6,540 bases of DNA from Planctomycetota bacterium (GTDB taxonomy: Bacteria; Planctomycetota; SZUA-567; H5-PLA8). The stretch is from the NCBI GenBank assembly GCA_025355035.1, contig JANXLS010000326.1, positions 1 through 6,540 of the forward strand, given 5' to 3'. Numbering within the stretch: the first letter of the stretch is position 1; each line of letters begins with the position of its first letter. The position numbers were made by a program, and so were the translations under genes. Positions 6,348-6,540 of this stretch are shown here, piece by piece. The notes under the pieces are model-generated. The model had not been told where the DNA came from and did not search any database. It was given only the letters and a program-made list of their open reading frames with translations.

Positions 6348-6540
6348 TTATCGCTTCGCTTCCATAAAATCCTCAGCGACGCCCTTTAGCAGCCGTTTGA
6401 TGTTCAACATCTTTTCAACTTCCTTCACTTGTCCGCCACCCAATGCCGAAATGTAAAACACATCGGTGACGAGCCCCTGATTCGTCGATATCTTCGCGAA
6501 ATGAATATCGCAGCTTAAATCCGCCAGCGCCCGGCTGAGG
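6348..6540 (-). CDS. glnD: C-terminal ACT domain, probably of PII uridylyltransferase GlnD (partial)
   Basis: The last 63 codons of a gene entering from the right edge, ending in TAA at 6350-6348. The residues LSRALADLSCDIHFAKISTN, then QGLVTDVFYISALGGG, form a C-terminal ACT domain. Alternating strands surround the I-x-x-A-K-I-x-T and V-x-DVFYI signatures seen at the end of GlnD, which uridylylates and deuridylylates PII proteins in response to glutamine. The catalytic nucleotidyltransferase and HD domains would lie outside the window, so another ACT-domain protein cannot be excluded. It is probably the upstream member of the operon with the ExbB-like gene. Confidence 0.65.
   Translation of the reverse strand, partial: LSRALADLSCDIHFAKISTNQGLVTDVFYISALGGGQVKEVEKMLNIKRLLKGVAEDFMEAKR

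Overview
The window is a chromosomal housekeeping segment of moderately GC-rich bacterial DNA (GC estimated by eye, slightly above one half). The GlnD-like, ExbB/TolQ-like and signal-peptide features suggest a Gram-negative-type cell. The single-chain glycyl-tRNA synthetase and the DUF433/DUF5615 toxin-antitoxin (TA) family would fit many environmental phyla, including Planctomycetota and related candidate phyla. I cannot fix the phylum from sequence alone.

Layout: (1) 1-2535, minus strand: DNA polymerase I (polA), 845 codons seen, C-terminus cut by the window edge. (2) 2536-2843: divergent intergenic region with candidate promoters and a 7-bp inverted repeat. (3) 2844-3083, plus strand: a DUF433 antitoxin, followed with an ATGA overlap by the debris of its DUF5615 PIN-like toxin. 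Only the N-terminal 11-12 and C-terminal about 30 residues of the toxin survive, in different frames. (4) 3221-4762, plus strand: complete glycyl-tRNA synthetase of the homodimeric type, whose Shine-Dalgarno touches the stop codon of the toxin remnant. (5) 4763-4920: a dispersed-type hairpin repeat, then a strong intrinsic terminator between convergent genes. (6) 4921-6540, minus strand: a probable operon of the GlnD C-terminal ACT domain (partial), a secreted-then-membrane ExbB/TolQ-like protein, and a 139-residue protein I do not recognise.

The two arms meet tail-to-tail at the terminator. polA and the antitoxin-glyS unit diverge from 2536-2843. No complete novel system is visible. The points most worth a second look are the decayed toxin with an intact antitoxin, the loss of the proofreading metal ligands in polA, and an ExbB-like protein that lacks the family's conserved channel threonines and has no ExbD partner directly downstream. 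The unknown protein in the same operon is also of interest.
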